A stretch of DNA of 64,000 nucleotides, taken from contig NZ_CP073136.1 in the NCBI RefSeq assembly GCF_023035675.1, forward strand, positions 806,001-870,000, read 5' to 3'. A model generated the notes under the pieces. The model was not told where the DNA came from. It worked only from the letters and a program-made list of their open reading frames with translations, and did not search any database. The stretch is from Borrelia hermsii DAH. Lineage in GTDB: Bacteria; Spirochaetota; Spirochaetia; Borreliales; Borreliaceae. The position numbers and the translations under genes were made by a program. Shown one piece after another: positions 52,739-63,159 of the stretch; the stretch's first letter is position 1, and each line of letters starts with the position of its first letter.

Positions 52739-55333
52739 TTGTCAGAAAATATTGATGATGATCGCAGTGAAGATGAAAAAAAAATTAAGGTTGTTAAATT
52801 ACGAAAGAAAGTGGTAAAGGTTGTAGCCCATACTGATAGAAATTTAAATAAATCAAAAGATGATTTTGTTGAACCTTCTAATTCATGGGGCAATCAAGAT
52901 CCGAATAGAGGATATTCTTATGGTAATAGAGATAATAGGGGGGGCATGAGGCCCTCTTCTGTGCATAAAGATAAGGATAATACTGGTAGCCAGCAGCAAG
53001 GTAATAGAGGATATTTAGGGAGAACTAATACTAATACTTATAATAGGGATAATAGAGGCTATTCTTATGGCAATAGAGATAATAGGGGGGGCATGAGACC
53101 TTCTTTTGTGCATAAAGATAAGGATAATACTGGTAGCCAGCAGCAAGGTAATAGAGGATATTTAGGTAGAACCAATACTAATACTTATAATAGAGATAAT
53201 AGAGGCTATTCTTATGGCAATAGAGATAATAGGGGGGGTATGAGGCCTTCTTCTGCGCATAAAGATAAGGACAATACTGGTAGTCAGCAGCAGCAAGGTA
53301 ATAGAGGATATTCAAGTAGAGCTAATGCTCATAGTAGTAGTGGTGCTCAGACGTTTAGACGAGTAATAAGGACTAAGGTTATCTCTAGTGTTGCGATGTC
53401 ACCTTCTGATTCTGATAATAAGGGTCTTAATAGGAAACTTGGTGAGAAGAAGAAGCAGCAACAAGAGAGTCAAAAAGGTTACAAGAGGAAAAAGGAAGAA
53501 ATTGAGAGCCAAACAATAGAACAAAAAGTTTTTGATCAGCTTCAGAAAAAGAAGAAAGAAAATCTAGCAAATCCAATTCCTAAGTCAATTGACATTATGG
53601 GAACTATTACTGTTGCTGAACTTGCAAGAAAGATGAATTTAAAATCCTCAGATTTAATTGCTAAATTAATGACTTTAGGTGTAATGGCAACTATTAACGA
53701 GAAGATTGATTCTGATACTGCTACTATTTTGGTTGAAGAATATGGCTCTAGAGTGAATGTTGTATCAATTTATGATGAAACGGTTATAGAATCAGAGGAA
53801 GATGATGAGAGAGAAATGGTGGCAAAACCTCCTATTATTACAATAATGGGACATGTTGATCATGGAAAAACTAGACTTCTATCAGTGTTGCAAAATATTG
53901 ATATAAATCAAACGGAGTTTGGGGGGATTACACAACATATTGGTGCTTATACTATTAATTATAATGATCATGAAATAACATTTTTAGACACTCCAGGACA
54001 TGAAGCTTTTACTATGATGAGAAGTCGAGGGGCACAAGTTACAGATATTGTTGTGCTTGTTGTCTCTGCTGTGGACGGAGTAATGCCACAGACTGTTGAG
54101 GCTATTAATCATGCAAAAGACGCAAAAGTGCCCATTATTGTTGCAATCAATAAGATTGATTTGCCAGATTCGAATCTAGATAGAGTTAAACATCAGCTTT
54201 CAGAGTATGATTTGATTCCTGAAGATTGGGGTGGAAATACAATTTTTGTTGCAATTTCAGCTCTTAAAAATATTGGTATTACAGAACTTCTTGATATGAT
54301 TATTTTGCAATCTGAAGTGATGTCATTGAAAGCAAACCCAACTAAAAGAGCTATTGGTAGGATTCTTGATGCTAAAATTGATTTAGGTAGAGGAATAGTT
54401 TGTTCTGTTATAATTGAGGATGGTACGCTTTCTATAGGAGATTCTTTTGTTGGAGGAGTCTATCATGGTAAGGTGAGAGCATTAATTAATGAGCGGGGAG
54501 TCTCTGTTAGAAGCGTTGGTCCTGCAAAAGCTATTAGTGTTTTGGGGTTTTCATCAATTCCTCAGGCTGGTGATCCATTCCAGGTTACAAAAACAGAAAA
54601 AGAAGCCAAATTAATTAGTTCTAAAAGACAAGATCTTAAAAAATATGAGAATGCTAAGAATGTAAAAAAAGTTACTATGTCAAACCTTTATGATTCAATT
54701 AAGGATGGAGAACTAAGAGAACTTAAGATAATTTTAAAAGCGGATGTGCAGGGTTCTGTTGAGGCTTTAAAGCATTCCCTTGAAAAATTGGCTAATAATG
54801 AGATTAGAGTAAAAGTTATTCATTCATCAGTAGGAGCAATAACTGAAACTGATATTAGTTTTGCAGCAGCAAGTGAAGCAATTATTATTGGTTTTCACGT
54901 ACGACCTACGACAAAAGCACAATTATTAGCTGATCAAGAAAAAGTTGAAATTAGAAAATATAATATAATTTATGATGCAATTAATGATATTAAATCAGTT
55001 CTAGAAGGCATGTTGGAACCAGATATTGAACAGCAATTTATTGGATTTGCAGAAGTTCGTGCTGTTATTAACATCCCTAAGGTTGGAGTAGTGGCTGGAT
55101 GTTATGTTTCACAAGGATGCATAAAACGGGATGCTGTGGCTAATGTTGTGCGAGAAGGATTGCAGGTGAATTCTGGTAAGATTGCTTCATTAAAGCGATT
55201 TAAAGAGGATGTTAAGGAAGTTAGTGCGCAATATGAGTGTGGAATTATGATTGATAATTATTTTAATATTAAGGAAGGAGATATCATTGAGGCCTTTGAG
55301 ATTAAGAAAGTAAAGAGACGTTTTGGATCTTAA
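52739..55333 (+). CDS. infB: Translation initiation factor IF-2 with repetitive N-terminus
   Basis: 864 residues from the TTG at 52739 (GAGGAG 7 nt upstream, [14 protein letters not shown]). An in-frame TTG 24 bp earlier falls inside nusA before that site. The N-terminal ~200 residues contain nearly three tandem 49-residue repeats rich in Asn, Arg, Gly and Gln. Then come a basic linker, the IF2 N2 domain ([19 protein letters not shown]), the G-domain with GHVDHGKT (371-378), DTPGHEAF and NKID, and the fMet-tRNA-binding C2 domain. The nusA stop lies 5 nt upstream. Confidence 0.95.
52904..53330 (+). repeat. 147-bp tandem repeat in infB (about 2.9 copies)
   Basis: Units start at 52904, 53051 and 53198, a spacing of exactly 147 bp (49 codons). 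Each encodes [18 protein letters not shown], then [12 protein letters not shown] and GNRGY. Copies 1 and 2 are nearly identical; copy 3 has an extra Gln codon and diverges after GNRGY. High identity at the DNA level, including silent sites, suggests recent duplication or ongoing homogenisation. Confidence 0.93.
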
Positions 55334-55356
55334 AGATTTGCTTTATTATTTTATGT

Positions 55357-55716
55357 ATGGAAAAAGAGATAAGAAAATCGAAACTTGAGAGTTTGTTAGT
55401 TCAAGAGATTGGTAATTTAATATTGACGAAAGGCATTAAAGATCCTAGAGTTCATGAGTTCTTAACTGTTGTGAGAGTTGAGATTTCAAACGATTTAATA
55501 AATGCCAAAGTATTTATTGGCTCTATTAAAGAGGGCGCATCTCTTGATAATGCTGTTAAGGCATTAAATAATGCTAAGGGATTCATTCAAGGAGAGATTG
55601 TTAAACGTATTAGAGTTAGAAATACTCCAAAATTAAGTTTTTTAAGAGATGATACTATTTCTAAGGCTTTTTATGTTAATAAGATAATTGAAAATTTAAG
55701 TTTTAGTGACGAATAG
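55357..55716 (+). CDS. rbfA: Ribosome-binding factor A
   Basis: 119 residues. [26 protein letters not shown] and [22 protein letters not shown] are RbfA blocks (KH-like fold). RbfA helps 16S rRNA maturation in the cold. It follows infB by 23 bp and precedes truB in the conserved operon order. Confidence 0.9.
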
Positions 55717-55725
55717 TAAAATTTA

Positions 55726-56571
55726 GTGAATGGGATTATTTTATTAAATAAGAGAATTGGAATAACTTCTTGTGATACCCTTTTTCCTTTAAAGAGGTAT
55801 TTTTCTACAAGTCGAGTTGGACATACGGGTACTCTTGATAAGTTTGCAAGTGGTCTTTTGGTTGTTTTAGTTGGCAAATACACCAAACTTTCAAATTACA
55901 TTACATCTTTAGATAAAGAATATATATCAGAGTTTGAGTTTGGAATTGAAACTGATACCCTTGATCCTAACGGTAGAATAGCAAATAGGACAGATTATAT
56001 TCCAAATTTGGAAGAATTAAGTCTTGGGATTAGGTCTTTTATAGGTGAGATTTATCAAATTCCACCCAAGTTTTCTTCAGTGCATGTTAAAGGAAAAAGA
56101 GCTTATAAGTTAGCTTTAAGTGGGGAGTATTTTGAGCTTCAGCCTAGAAAAGTCAATATATATGATATTCAGATCTTAAATTATAATGTTGATTCTCGTA
56201 TTTTGAAATTACAAATAAAATGCTCTAAGGGAACTTATGTTAGAAGTATAGCAAGAGATTTGGCATTGTCTTTGGGGTCATTTGCTTATGTTAAGAGCCT
56301 TGAGAGAATTAAGATTGGAGATTTTAGATTAGATAATGCTTGTTTTTGTGAAGATTTCAATAGCAATTCTTTAATGAGTTTAGAATCTTTGGGGCTTTTT
56401 GAAAAAATTTATGTTGATAATAGTATGATTAAGCTTATTCGGAATGGTGCTTATATCAATGTTGTTATTAATGTTGGTGAGTTTAAGATTTTAAAATCTT
56501 ACAATGAAGAGATATTAGCAATAATTTGTGGCATTGGCTTGAATAAATATAAGTATATTATTATTTTTTGA
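55726..56571 (+). CDS. truB: tRNA pseudouridine(55) synthase TruB
   Basis: 281 residues, GTG start. ILLNKRIGITSCDTL and RVGHTGTLDKFASGLLVVLVGKYTK carry the catalytic Asp (GTLDxxASGLL). KGTYVRSIARDLALSLGS is the later motif. It makes Psi55 in the T-loop, matching the TTC loop of both tRNAs here. No good ribosome site is seen before the GTG. Confidence 0.93.
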   Translation: MNGIILLNKRIGITSCDTLFPLKRYFSTSRVGHTGTLDKFASGLLVVLVGKYTKLSNYITSLDKEYISEFEFGIETDTLDPNGRIANRTDYIPNLEELSLGIRSFIGEIYQIPPKFSSVHVKGKRAYKLALSGEYFELQPRKVNIYDIQILNYNVDSRILKLQIKCSKGTYVRSIARDLALSLGSFAYVKSLERIKIGDFRLDNACFCEDFNSNSLMSLESLGLFEKIYVDNSMIKLIRNGAYINVVINVGEFKILKSYNEEILAIICGIGLNKYKYIIIF

Positions 56572-56871
56572 TATTTAATTTCTGAAAACTAATTAGTAGT
56601 ATAAATATTTTAAGAGCAAGATTATTAGTCTTTATCGCGGTGCCCTTTTACAAGTAATAGTAAGATAGAAATTTTTTTATAAGAAAGGGCTTAGTATGTT
56701 AAAAGCACGATCAATAATTGATTTGATTGATAGTTTATGCAACTTTGATAAAAAGTCTTTGGTTTGTTTTTGTTATTTGAATAAAAAAATATTATAATTT
56801 ACTGTGAAGATTTTAATTATAGCAAGAAGGTCTATTTTAGGCTTTGCTATGATGGTATAGGAGTCATTTTT
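56572..56871. other. 300-bp region between truB and rpsO
   Basis: AT-rich. It holds an rpsO promoter (56770-56798), and the remaining leader to the rpsO ATG is about 65 nt. A 33-codon frame (ATG 56696 to TAA 56797; M-L-K-A-R-S-I-I-D-L-I-D-S-L...) has a GGGC-type site before it, but it overlaps the promoter and I cannot support it as a gene. No clear terminator for truB was seen. Confidence 0.5.
56770..56798 (+). promoter_or_regulatory. Candidate rpsO-pnp promoter
   Basis: TTGTTA (56770-56775), 17-nt spacer, perfect TATAAT (56793-56798). The rpsO ATG is at 56872 with TAGGAG upstream, so the leader is about 67 nt, long enough for S15 autoregulation, which is known in other bacteria. Confidence 0.6.
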
Positions 56872-57138
56872 ATGATTAGTAAAGAACAAAAACAAAAAAT
56901 AATTACAGAGTTTGGAAAGAATCCAAATGATACAGGGTCAGTTGAAGTGCAAATAGCGTTAATTACAGATAGAATAAGGTATTTAACAGAGCATTTAAAG
57001 AGCAATAAAAAAGATCATAGCTCTAAGAGAGGTTTGTTAAAGTTGGTTGGTCAGAGAAGGAGTTTGTTAAGATATTATCAGAAAAAAAATTTGGAAGCTT
57101 ACAGAACCTTAATAGCTAAACTTGGACTTAGAAAGTAA
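56872..57138 (+). CDS. rpsO: 30S ribosomal protein S15
   Basis: 88 residues. [29 protein letters not shown] and [32 protein letters not shown] are invariant S15 segments; it binds the 16S central domain. The usual rpsO-pnp order is kept. Confidence 0.97.
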   Translation: MISKEQKQKIITEFGKNPNDTGSVEVQIALITDRIRYLTEHLKSNKKDHSSKRGLLKLVGQRRSLLRYYQKKNLEAYRTLIAKLGLRK

Positions 57139-57151
57139 TAAGGGGTTAATT

Positions 57152-59305
57152 TTGAGAAAAATTTTAAGATTGAAAGTTGGAAGGGAAGATTTAATTTTGG
57201 AAACAGGATTATTGGCTAAGCAAGCAAATGGAGCGGTTCTTGCTACTTATGGTGGTTCTACTGTTCTTGCTACGGTCTGTTGTTCAGATTCAGTTCGGGA
57301 AAATTTAGATTTTGTCCCTTTATCTGTTGAATATAATGAGAAGTATTATGCTGCTGGAAAAATTCCTGGTGGGTTTATTAAAAGAGAGGGTAAACCAAAA
57401 GATAAGGAAGTACTTGTTTCTAGATTAATAGATAGACCTATGAGGCCGCTTTTTGATAAGAGGTTTGGTAGAGAAATTCAAGTTGTTCCAACAACTTTGT
57501 CTACAGATCAGATGAATCCCCCTGATATTGTTGGGATGAATGCTGCTTTTGCAGCCGTTTTTTTATCGGATATTCCGTTTAATGGTCCAATTGCAGCTGT
57601 TAGGCTGGCTTATTTAAATAATGAGTTTATAGTAAATCCTTCTTTTGATGAGATACAAGATTCTATTCTAGATATTGTTGTTGCAGGAAGTTTGGATGGT
57701 ATTACAATGGTTGAAGGTGGTGCTAATGAGGTTAGCGAGGAAGTATTGCTTTCTGCTATAGATAAAGCTTATGAATACATTAAACAAATTTGTAATCTTC
57801 AGAAAGAATTTGTATCTATAATAGGTGAGAGAGAGAAATTACCACTTGCTTATGAAGAAGGAGTATTTGAATTTAAGGATGAACTTAAAAATTTAATTTA
57901 CTCTGAACTTAAGGATGCTTGTTTTGTTAAGGGCAAACTTAATAGAGATAAGGCTATAAAATTAGTTAAGCAGAAAGCTTATGAACATTTTTCTTCTATA
58001 AGTCAGGTCAATGAAGATAATGAATTCCTTTTTTATAAAGCTTTTGATGATTTTGAGAGAGAAATTGTTAGAAAATCAATCCTTGAGAATAATCTTAGAA
58101 CCGATGGGCGTACTTCTACACAGATAAGAGATATTGTTGCTGAAGTTGATCTTTTAAAGAGAACCCATGGTTCTTCTCTTTTTACAAGAGGTGAAACCCA
58201 GGCATTAGCCGTAACGACTTTAGGCACAAGTATTGATGAGCAAATAATGGATGATATTGATGGTGATAAGCGTCTTAATTTTATGCTTCATTATAATTTC
58301 CCTCCGTTTTCTGTTGGCGAGACAGGTAGATTGATGACTGGCAGGCGTGAGGTTGGGCATGGGCATTTAGCTCAAAGGTCTTTGGAGGCCATGTTACCTA
58401 AGAAAGATGATTTTCCATATACTATTAGAGTGGTATCTGAGATATTAGAATCAAATGGCTCATCATCAATGGCTACAGTATGTTCTGGGAGTATGTCTTT
58501 AATGGCTGCTGGGGTTCCTGTTAAGGAGCAGGTTGCAGGAATAGCTATGGGATTAATTAGTGATGGCGATAAATATGTTGTCTTGAGCGATATTCTTGGA
58601 GAAGAAGATCATTTAGGTGATATGGATTTTAAGGTTGCAGGAACTAAGAATGGGATTACTGGCTTTCAAATGGACATTAAGATTTCAAATGTTACAAAGC
58701 AATTGATGAAGGATGCTCTTGAACAGGCACGAATTGGAAGAATGCATATTCTATCTATTATGGATTCTGTAATTTCAAGATCAAGAGACGATATATCTGT
58801 TAATGCACCTAAGATTGTTCAGTTGCAAATTGATATTGATAAAATTTCTCTTGTTATTGGCTCTACTGGCAAGACAGTTAAGGCAATTACGGATGAGTTT
58901 GAGGTTAGGGTGCAAATTGAGCAAGATGGTAGGATTACCCTTTTTGGAACTGATAGCTTAAAGATGCAAAAAGCTAAGGCAAAGATAGAGAGTATTGTAA
59001 GAGAACCTAAAATTGGTGAGATTTATGACGGGATCGTTAAAAAGATTAACAGTTTTGGAGCTTTCATTGAACTTACTCCTATTAAGGAAGGCTTTTTAAG
59101 CAACCGAGCAAGATCGAGGGATGATAGATATGGTGATATGAGGCATTCTAGATATGGCAGTGGCCGGCATTCTAGATATGGTAGGGATAATAGGAATACA
59201 TTTGGTATGAATCCTCCAAGATTAGAGGAGGGCCAAATTGTGAAGGTCAAAATATCTGATATCGATAAGTTTGGCAAGATTGAGCTTGAATTAGTTAGAG
59301 ATTAA
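57152..59305 (+). CDS. pnp: Polynucleotide phosphorylase
   Basis: 717 residues from the TTG at 57152 (AAGGGG 7 nt upstream, [12 protein letters not shown]). An earlier in-frame ATG lies inside rpsO and was rejected. Two RNase PH domains contain [15 protein letters not shown] and [10 protein letters not shown] (catalytic Asp). A KH domain follows ([13 protein letters not shown]), then an S1 domain from about 620. The S1 loop has an insertion rich in Arg, Ser, Tyr, Gly and Asp, and the domain resumes with [21 protein letters not shown]. PNPase degrades mRNA with phosphate. Confidence 0.95.
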   Translation: MRKILRLKVGREDLILETGLLAKQANGAVLATYGGSTVLATVCCSDSVRENLDFVPLSVEYNEKYYAAGKIPGGFIKREGKPKDKEVLVSRLIDRPMRPLFDKRFGREIQVVPTTLSTDQMNPPDIVGMNAAFAAVFLSDIPFNGPIAAVRLAYLNNEFIVNPSFDEIQDSILDIVVAGSLDGITMVEGGANEVSEEVLLSAIDKAYEYIKQICNLQKEFVSIIGEREKLPLAYEEGVFEFKDELKNLIYSELKDACFVKGKLNRDKAIKLVKQKAYEHFSSISQVNEDNEFLFYKAFDDFEREIVRKSILENNLRTDGRTSTQIRDIVAEVDLLKRTHGSSLFTRGETQALAVTTLGTSIDEQIMDDIDGDKRLNFMLHYNFPPFSVGETGRLMTGRREVGHGHLAQRSLEAMLPKKDDFPYTIRVVSEILESNGSSSMATVCSGSMSLMAAGVPVKEQVAGIAMGLISDGDKYVVLSDILGEEDHLGDMDFKVAGTKNGITGFQMDIKISNVTKQLMKDALEQARIGRMHILSIMDSVISRSRDDISVNAPKIVQLQIDIDKISLVIGSTGKTVKAITDEFEVRVQIEQDGRITLFGTDSLKMQKAKAKIESIVREPKIGEIYDGIVKKINSFGAFIELTPIKEGFLSNRARSRDDRYGDMRHSRYGSGRHSRYGRDNRNTFGMNPPRLEEGQIVKVKISDIDKFGKIELELVRD
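59142..59181 (+). repeat. 24-bp-spaced repeat in the PNPase S1 insertion
   Basis: GGCATTCTAGATATGG occurs at 59142-59157 and again at 59166-59181, encoding HSRYG twice within [16 protein letters not shown]. It sits in the S1-domain loop of pnp and looks like recent short-unit duplication. Confidence 0.85.
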
Positions 59306-59313
59306 TAAGTGTT

Positions 59314-60813
59314 ATGAAATTTGTAAATTATATAAATAATATTTTTAAAAATAAGCTTGTTTTTATGAGCTTATTTTTCTTTTTCTCATGTCTGACTAGT
59401 AGAGATACTAATTTATCTATTGTTGTCGATGATGTTCAAAATTCAAATGTTGATGAATTAGATGTTAATGAGAGAAGTCGTTTATTAGGACTTAAAGATG
59501 ATGAATCTTTTTTCTTAAGTGATGCCTTTTTAAAAGAGGATAATTTTTATTTTAAGAGTGCTAGGGAAAGTTATGCCCAAAAAAATTTTGGCATGACCAC
59601 TTACTATTTAAATAAAATAGTAAGTGATGAGAAAAGTTATGGTAAAGAATTACTAGCTAAAGCCAATTTGTTTTTTGGTTATGTAAATTATAATATGGGT
59701 GTTTATGATCTCTCTGAATATAATTTTGATAATTTTTTAAAATATTATAAATATTCTCATGCTAGTCTTAGGGCTGCTGAACTTAAATATTTTGTTAAGG
59801 ATAGAATAGGTGCAATCTCTGCATTAAGGGATATTGATAAAACTTCTCTTAATGCAGACTATGATCGAGGAATTTATAATTTTTTGAATGATAAATTTGG
59901 AATAAATTATTTAAATTTAGAAGCTTTAGGATTTTTAGATAATAGTATTTTTGATATGTTTATTTCAGGGAGTAATATTTTTATTTCAAATATATTTGGT
60001 GGTCTCTTAAGATATGATGTTAAGAGCAATGAATATAAAGTTTATATTAAAGACAAGAAAAGTATTGTTTTAAATGGACTTAAAGGATTTGCAGAGCATA
60101 AAGGAGTTATATACGTTGGTGGCTCTAATGCTCTTTATTATATTGATGATTTGGAAGGTTCTATCAAGCAAGTTAAAATACCTTTAAAGGTTAACTTAAA
60201 TAGTATACAAGTTTTGCTGGGCGCTAAAGATGGAATTTTTGTTGGTACTCTAGATTCTGGACTATGGTTTTATTCTGATGTAGGTGAGTGGACTTATATT
60301 AAAGTTGGTTCTAATAGGATCTCATCACTGTATTTAGATGAACAAAAAAATTTATTATTGATAGGAACAATGGATAAATCTATTTATAGCATTGATCTAG
60401 CTGATTTTAACAACGTTAAACATTTGAATTTTTTTAGCAAGGTAGAGAGTGAGAGCAATATTAATTTTATAAAGAAGCATGATGGTGGTTATTACGTTGG
60501 AACTTATGGAGGTGGTCTTTTTAAGTTAAATTTAGATAATCATACATATGTAAAATGTGACGTTAACAATGATCCTAGCATTGGGTATTTTCTTGATATG
60601 GAGATTAGGGATAATAAGTTATTATTTGCAACTTTTGAGCATGGTTTATTAATTTACGATACAGTAAACGCTAGTTGGGATTATCTAGGTCCTGGTGATG
60701 GGCTTATTAGTTTAAATTTAGTTAAAATTTTAAATTTTGATGATTATGTTATACTTGGAACTTTAAATAATGGTTTGGTTTTTGTAAATGAGAGTATTAA
60801 GAAACAATTATGA
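59314..60813 (+). CDS. Beta-propeller lipoprotein of unknown function
   Basis: 499 residues. The signal peptide ends in FFFSC, giving a lipobox near residue 26, so it is probably a lipoprotein. A helical region of about 170 residues (TPR-like) follows. The rest has repeated blades of the type GGLLRYDVKSNEYKVY, GLWFYSDVGEWTYIKV, GGGLFKLN and HGLLIYD..., matching two-component-regulator (Reg_prop) propellers. It overlaps the lptF-like start by 26 bp, so its role may link to that exporter. No further function is visible. Confidence 0.78.
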   Translation: MKFVNYINNIFKNKLVFMSLFFFFSCLTSRDTNLSIVVDDVQNSNVDELDVNERSRLLGLKDDESFFLSDAFLKEDNFYFKSARESYAQKNFGMTTYYLNKIVSDEKSYGKELLAKANLFFGYVNYNMGVYDLSEYNFDNFLKYYKYSHASLRAAELKYFVKDRIGAISALRDIDKTSLNADYDRGIYNFLNDKFGINYLNLEALGFLDNSIFDMFISGSNIFISNIFGGLLRYDVKSNEYKVYIKDKKSIVLNGLKGFAEHKGVIYVGGSNALYYIDDLEGSIKQVKIPLKVNLNSIQVLLGAKDGIFVGTLDSGLWFYSDVGEWTYIKVGSNRISSLYLDEQKNLLLIGTMDKSIYSIDLADFNNVKHLNFFSKVESESNINFIKKHDGGYYVGTYGGGLFKLNLDNHTYVKCDVNNDPSIGYFLDMEIRDNKLLFATFEHGLLIYDTVNASWDYLGPGDGLISLNLVKILNFDDYVILGTLNNGLVFVNESIKKQL

Positions 60814-62077
60814 ATCTTACATAATTACTGAATTTTGTAAGTATTTCTTAATTACTTTTTTATTTTTTTTCTTTGTTTTTTTCATAAACCAAATACTTTT
60901 TTTTATGAGAATACTTCTTCAAAACTATGTTCCTTTTTTCAAGGCTTTTATTTTTGTTATATATTCGCTTCCTATGGTAATTGCCCTTTCTCCTCCCTTT
61001 GCAGCTTTACTCTCAGTAATACTTACCATTTATAGGTTTAAACTTAATAATGAAATATTGGCTTTTAGATCAATTGGAATATCTATTTTTGATTTGTTAG
61101 TTCCATTTTTTAAATTAGGTGTGGTTATTGCATTAATTGCGTTTATTTTAAATGATTTTTTGCTGCCACTTGGTTCTATTGGTAGGTTAAAAATTTTTAA
61201 TGAAATCAAAGAAGAAATACCTCATTTGATATTAAAACCCTATTCAAGCAAACAGTATGGAGATTTAATATTTGTATCAGGAGAGAAATCTGATACAGGA
61301 TATAGAAATGTTACTTTTTTTGATAATACTAGACTTAAAGGCTATGACAGAATATTTATGGCAAGGGAACTTAATATTCAGAAAGAAAATTATCAGGTAT
61401 ATTTTATTTTGAACGATGTTTTATCAATTGCTTTAACAGAAGATGAGAGTGGATTTTATGACTATTTTTATGCTGATCGAATGAAATATTCAATTGATCA
61501 AGTCACATTTAGTGATAGTTGGCTGTTAAGTAATGTAACACCATCTCAGATGAGTATGAGAGATGTTATTAAACTTATTGTTAAGCAAGATAAGCTAGTT
61601 AAAGAGTTAGATATGAGAAATGATTTAGAAGAAGATCTTTTGCATTTAAATTTTTCAAATACTTATTTAAATTATTTGTATGCTACAAATAGCATTGTAG
61701 ATGAGAATTATTTTCTTGAAAACTTAAATTATATGTATAATTTAAGTTTAAATTATAGTCCTTATGAGGATCTACTTGCTAAGAGAAGTTATGCTCTTTT
61801 TTATTTGGAATTTTATCAAAAAATAAGTTTACCATTGTCTGTTTTATTTTTCATCTTTTTAGCTTTCGGTATGGGTATGTACTCAAATAAAAAATATTCT
61901 ATTATTCTTGAACTTGTGATTTCAATTCTTATTTGTGTTTTCTATTGGGTAATGTTTATTGGTGGAAAAGTTTATACTGTTCAGTATGCCCCAAATCCTT
62001 TTCTTGTTACTGTTTTGCCAAATGTGGCTTTAATTTTTGCAGGTTTAATACTTTTTTTGAGACTTTTAAAAAAATGA
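60788..62077 (+). CDS. lptF: LptF-family permease (YjgP/YjgQ)
   Basis: 429 residues with three N-terminal hydrophobic segments (about 14-37, 50-75, 95-125), a large periplasmic part, and three C-terminal ones, the LptF/LptG topology. FRSIGISIFDLLVPFF and SLPLSVLFFIFLAFGMGM fit the family. The ATG lies inside the previous gene. LptF/LptG extract LPS in Gram-negatives; Borrelia has no LPS, so the cargo may be another lipid or lipoprotein. Overlaps lptG by 4 bp. Confidence 0.88.
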   Translation: MRVLRNNYESYIITEFCKYFLITFLFFFFVFFINQILFFMRILLQNYVPFFKAFIFVIYSLPMVIALSPPFAALLSVILTIYRFKLNNEILAFRSIGISIFDLLVPFFKLGVVIALIAFILNDFLLPLGSIGRLKIFNEIKEEIPHLILKPYSSKQYGDLIFVSGEKSDTGYRNVTFFDNTRLKGYDRIFMARELNIQKENYQVYFILNDVLSIALTEDESGFYDYFYADRMKYSIDQVTFSDSWLLSNVTPSQMSMRDVIKLIVKQDKLVKELDMRNDLEEDLLHLNFSNTYLNYLYATNSIVDENYFLENLNYMYNLSLNYSPYEDLLAKRSYALFYLEFYQKISLPLSVLFFIFLAFGMGMYSNKKYSIILELVISILICVFYWVMFIGGKVYTVQYAPNPFLVTVLPNVALIFAGLILFLRLLKK

Positions 62078-63141
62078 AAGTAGATAAGCTTTTTGTAAAT
62101 AATATATCATTAACTTTTTTGTTTATGAATTTTCTCTTTGTGATTTTAATTGTGCTTTTTGATTTATTTACAAATCTTTTTACTTATCTTGATCATAATC
62201 TTAGTATTAGTGATATCATTTATATTTATTATCTTTATTTGCCGAAATGTTTTTCAGATGGTTTAGCTTTGTCTTTTCTTTTTGCCGTTTCTAATCTTAT
62301 TGGCAATCTTTCTATGAGAAATGAAATAATAGGACTCTTTAGTTGTGGTATTTCTATTTCTAGAATATTAAGATCGATAATTATGCTTAGTGTTTTTATT
62401 TCAGTATTACTCTTTTTTTTTGACAATTATTTGGTTATAGATACTGTTACTAAAAGGGATGCTTTTCTTAAAAATAGTATTGGCAGTAAAGGTGCAAATG
62501 ATAGGAATATAATCATTAAAGATTTTGCAAGAGAAATTTATAATATTAGGCATTATGATATCGAGAATGATATTATTGCTAACTTGATGATTATTTTAAA
62601 AGATCAAAATGATAATTTTAAAAAAAGGTATGATATAAGTAAGGCTGAATGGACCAATTCCAGGTGGCGGCTTTATGGTGTAAGAGAATTTTCTAAGGTA
62701 GAACGAGATGTGATAGAGAAATTTCATGAGGTTCTTGATGGTGGGGGGATTGTTAATTTAGAGCCTGAATATATTAAAATCATTATGCTTTCTTCAAAAA
62801 CGTTGAATTTTTCAAAGCTTATTAGCTGGATTGGTGCCCTTAGAAGAGAAAATTTGGATTCTTCTGAAGCTTTATTTGATTTTTTCAGCAGAATATTTTT
62901 TTCATTTAGATTAATACTTCTTAGTTTTACTGTGGGTTTTGTAAGTTTTGCTTTGAAAAAAAATATTTTTATATGGAGTTTGTTAAATAGTATTGCATTT
63001 GCAGTTGTGTATGTTATTTCAATTATGGTTTTTAGTTTTTTAGCAGATCTTGGATATTTGCCCATATTTGTTGCAAGTTCATTGCCAACTATTTTATTTA
63101 TTATTATTAATTTTGTCGTTTATAATCTTGTATGTAAGTAG
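62074..63141 (+). CDS. lptG: LptG-family permease (YjgP/YjgQ)
   Basis: 355 residues from the ATG overlapping the lptF stop (ATGA). Residues upstream in frame are shadow. It has the same six-segment topology: NLIGNLSMRNEIIGLFSCGISISRIL is the conserved cytoplasmic loop, and the C-terminal segment is followed by PTILFIIINFVVYNLV. It should dimerise with LptF over an LptB ATPase encoded elsewhere. The tgt gene begins 18 bp later. Confidence 0.88.
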   Translation: MKVDKLFVNNISLTFLFMNFLFVILIVLFDLFTNLFTYLDHNLSISDIIYIYYLYLPKCFSDGLALSFLFAVSNLIGNLSMRNEIIGLFSCGISISRILRSIIMLSVFISVLLFFFDNYLVIDTVTKRDAFLKNSIGSKGANDRNIIIKDFAREIYNIRHYDIENDIIANLMIILKDQNDNFKKRYDISKAEWTNSRWRLYGVREFSKVERDVIEKFHEVLDGGGIVNLEPEYIKIIMLSSKTLNFSKLISWIGALRRENLDSSEALFDFFSRIFFSFRLILLSFTVGFVSFALKKNIFIWSLLNSIAFAVVYVISIMVFSFLADLGYLPIFVASSLPTILFIIINFVVYNLVCK

Positions 63142-63159
63142 TAGGTTTTTGGGAATTTT

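Noticed and set aside
56696-56797. 33-codon ORF between truB and rpsO
   Set aside because: It overlaps the best rpsO promoter and shows no recognisable family; it is noted only as a possibility.
61933-62073. In-frame extension upstream of lptG
   Set aside because: It overlaps the lptF C-terminus in another frame; the ATG at 62074 overlaps the lptF stop in the usual ATGA manner and starts the LptG-like sequence.
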